DNA of 6,784 nucleotides from Desulfomicrobium sp. (lineage in GTDB: Bacteria; Desulfobacterota; Desulfovibrionia; Desulfovibrionales; Desulfomicrobiaceae). This document shows, in pieces, positions 6,158 through 6,784 of the stretch (position 1 is the stretch's first letter; each line of letters starts with the position of its first letter). The notes beneath the pieces were generated by a model. That model had not been told where the DNA came from, searched no databases, and worked only from the letters and a program-made list of their open reading frames with translations. Both the position numbers and the translations under genes were made by a program. The stretch is from assembly GCA_003542385.1 (NCBI GenBank), contig DPKT01000116.1, positions 1 to 6,784 on the forward strand. Direction: 5' to 3'.

Positions 6158-6784
6158 TCACCTCTCACGACTTCACCATTCTGGCCGGAGGCGGTTTTTT
6201 TTTGCCCTGCTCTGGCTGACCCGCTTCGCCCTTGACCTGGGCTTCGTCCACCGCCCCCTCTTCGCCGCCATGCTCTGGGCGCTCCTGACCTTCAGGCTGC
6301 AGCCGCCCCTGAGCGCCGGAATCTTCTTCGAACTCCTGTGGCTCGACCTCTTCCCGGCCGGCACCTTCATCCCGCCCCACGGCCTGCTGGCCCTGACCGC
6401 CACCCTGGGCGTGCTGGCCTGTGTGCCCGAAGCGGACATGCGCGTCACGGCCATCATACTCGTCCTCTCCCTCCCCCTGGCCTATCTGGGCTCCTGGGTG
6501 GAACAGCGCTACCGCAAGCGCCAGAACCTGAGCTACAACAGGCTCATCATCTGGAACAGGCGCGGCGTGAACCACCCCTACACGCCGGACCGCCTGGTCT
6601 TCCAGGCCCTGGGCGAGATGTTCGCCCTGGGCTTCGCCCTCTACCTGTCCTGCGCCGCGGCCCTGCTGGCAATCGTCAGTCTGGTCGCGCCATGGGTATC
6701 CGGGGGACCGCAGCCCACGTGGCCCATGCTCTGGATCGGGGCCTGCGCCGGAGCCGTTCTGGCGCTGCGCCTGCCGCGGGCCTA
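6154..6784 (+). CDS. PTS mannose/sorbose-family EIIC, frame-interrupted at a T9 run and cut by window edge
   Basis: EIIC is an integral membrane subunit that forms the sugar channel together with EIID. From ATG 6154 the frame reads MITSHDFTILAGGGFF, then crosses nine T (6195-6203) and stops at TGA 6217-6219 after 21 residues. In the -1 frame after the run, codons from GCC 6204 are open to the window end and encode about 193 residues of a clear EIIC: hydrophobic helices, HRPLFAAMLWALL, and the hallmark FFELLWLDLFPAGTFIPPH. Ten or seven T would join both parts, giving about 210 visible residues. The downstream frame has a stop at 6135-6137 and no ATG, GTG or TTG before the T-run; its first ATG (6270) would lose the first helix and lacks an SD. 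The lack of stops after the break suggests it is recent, programmed, reversible, or an error. The 3' end and EIID lie beyond the window. Confidence 0.85.
6195..6203 (+). repeat. Nine-T homopolymer at the EIIC frame break
   Basis: GGT TTT TTT TTG in the EIIC start frame includes U UUU UUU (6195-6201), a classical -1 slippery heptamer, overlapping U UUU UUG (6198-6204). A run of nine T is also long enough for RNA polymerase slippage (as described for Shigella mxiE) and for replication slippage. It is a conspicuous simple-sequence tract in this GC-rich window. An SD-like GGAGG (6187-6191) lies three bases upstream. Confidence 0.9.

Noticed and set aside
6270..6784. ATG 6270 as an independent start of EIIC
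   Set aside because: It would remove the first hydrophobic segment and has no SD, and the upstream frame already provides a well-placed start whose residues fit the EIIC N-terminus.

Overview
The window is a compact, GC-rich stretch (low-to-mid 60s percent by eye) in which every gene lies on the + strand and gaps are short. Gene content and order (lptC-lptA-lptB-rpoN-hpf-ptsN-rapZ, then split mannose-family PTS genes) fit a Gram-negative, LPS-bearing proteobacterium. A sulfate-reducing deltaproteobacterium of the Desulfovibrionales type is my best guess. The taxonomic call is inference from gene order and protein style, not from a search.

Region 1 (1-1725) is the LPS transport module. It holds the 3' part of lptC (the N-terminal anchor is off the window), complete lptA with a signal peptide, and complete lptB, which starts at a GTG overlapping the lptA stop (GTGA). 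LptB powers LPS extraction from the inner membrane; LptC and LptA carry LPS across the periplasm.

Region 2 (1726-1837) is the longest gap, 112 bases. It holds a perfect 7-bp inverted repeat (1748-1754 / 1767-1773) and, overlapping its right arm, a good match to a sigma-54 promoter (1768-1783). It lies directly in front of rpoN, which suggests autoregulation.

Region 3 (1838-5242) is the conserved rpoN cluster: sigma-54, a long-form ribosome hibernation factor, the EIIA-Ntr protein PtsN, and the nucleotide-binding adaptor RapZ. It links alternative sigma factor use, ribosome dormancy, PTS-type phosphorelay signalling and (in enterobacteria) amino-sugar synthesis control.

Region 4 (5260-6784) is a mannose/fructose/sorbose-family PTS encoded as separate subunits: EIIA (His9), EIIB (His12) and EIIC. 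Both soluble proteins keep their phosphorylated histidines. EIIC is the oddity. It starts well at 6154 but runs into a stop at 6217-6219, and the rest of the membrane protein is intact in the -1 frame after a run of nine T (6195-6203). One more T, at DNA or RNA level, or a -1 ribosomal slip would restore a full protein. This could be phase variation, programmed slippage, a real lesion, or a sequencing error. A seven-codon minigene joined by ATGA overlaps on both sides sits between EIIB and EIIC. EIIC runs off the right edge; EIID, HPr and EI are not visible.

I saw no RNA genes, mobile elements or CRISPR arrays. The most interesting points are the T9 frameshift in EIIC and the sigma-54-like promoter before rpoN.
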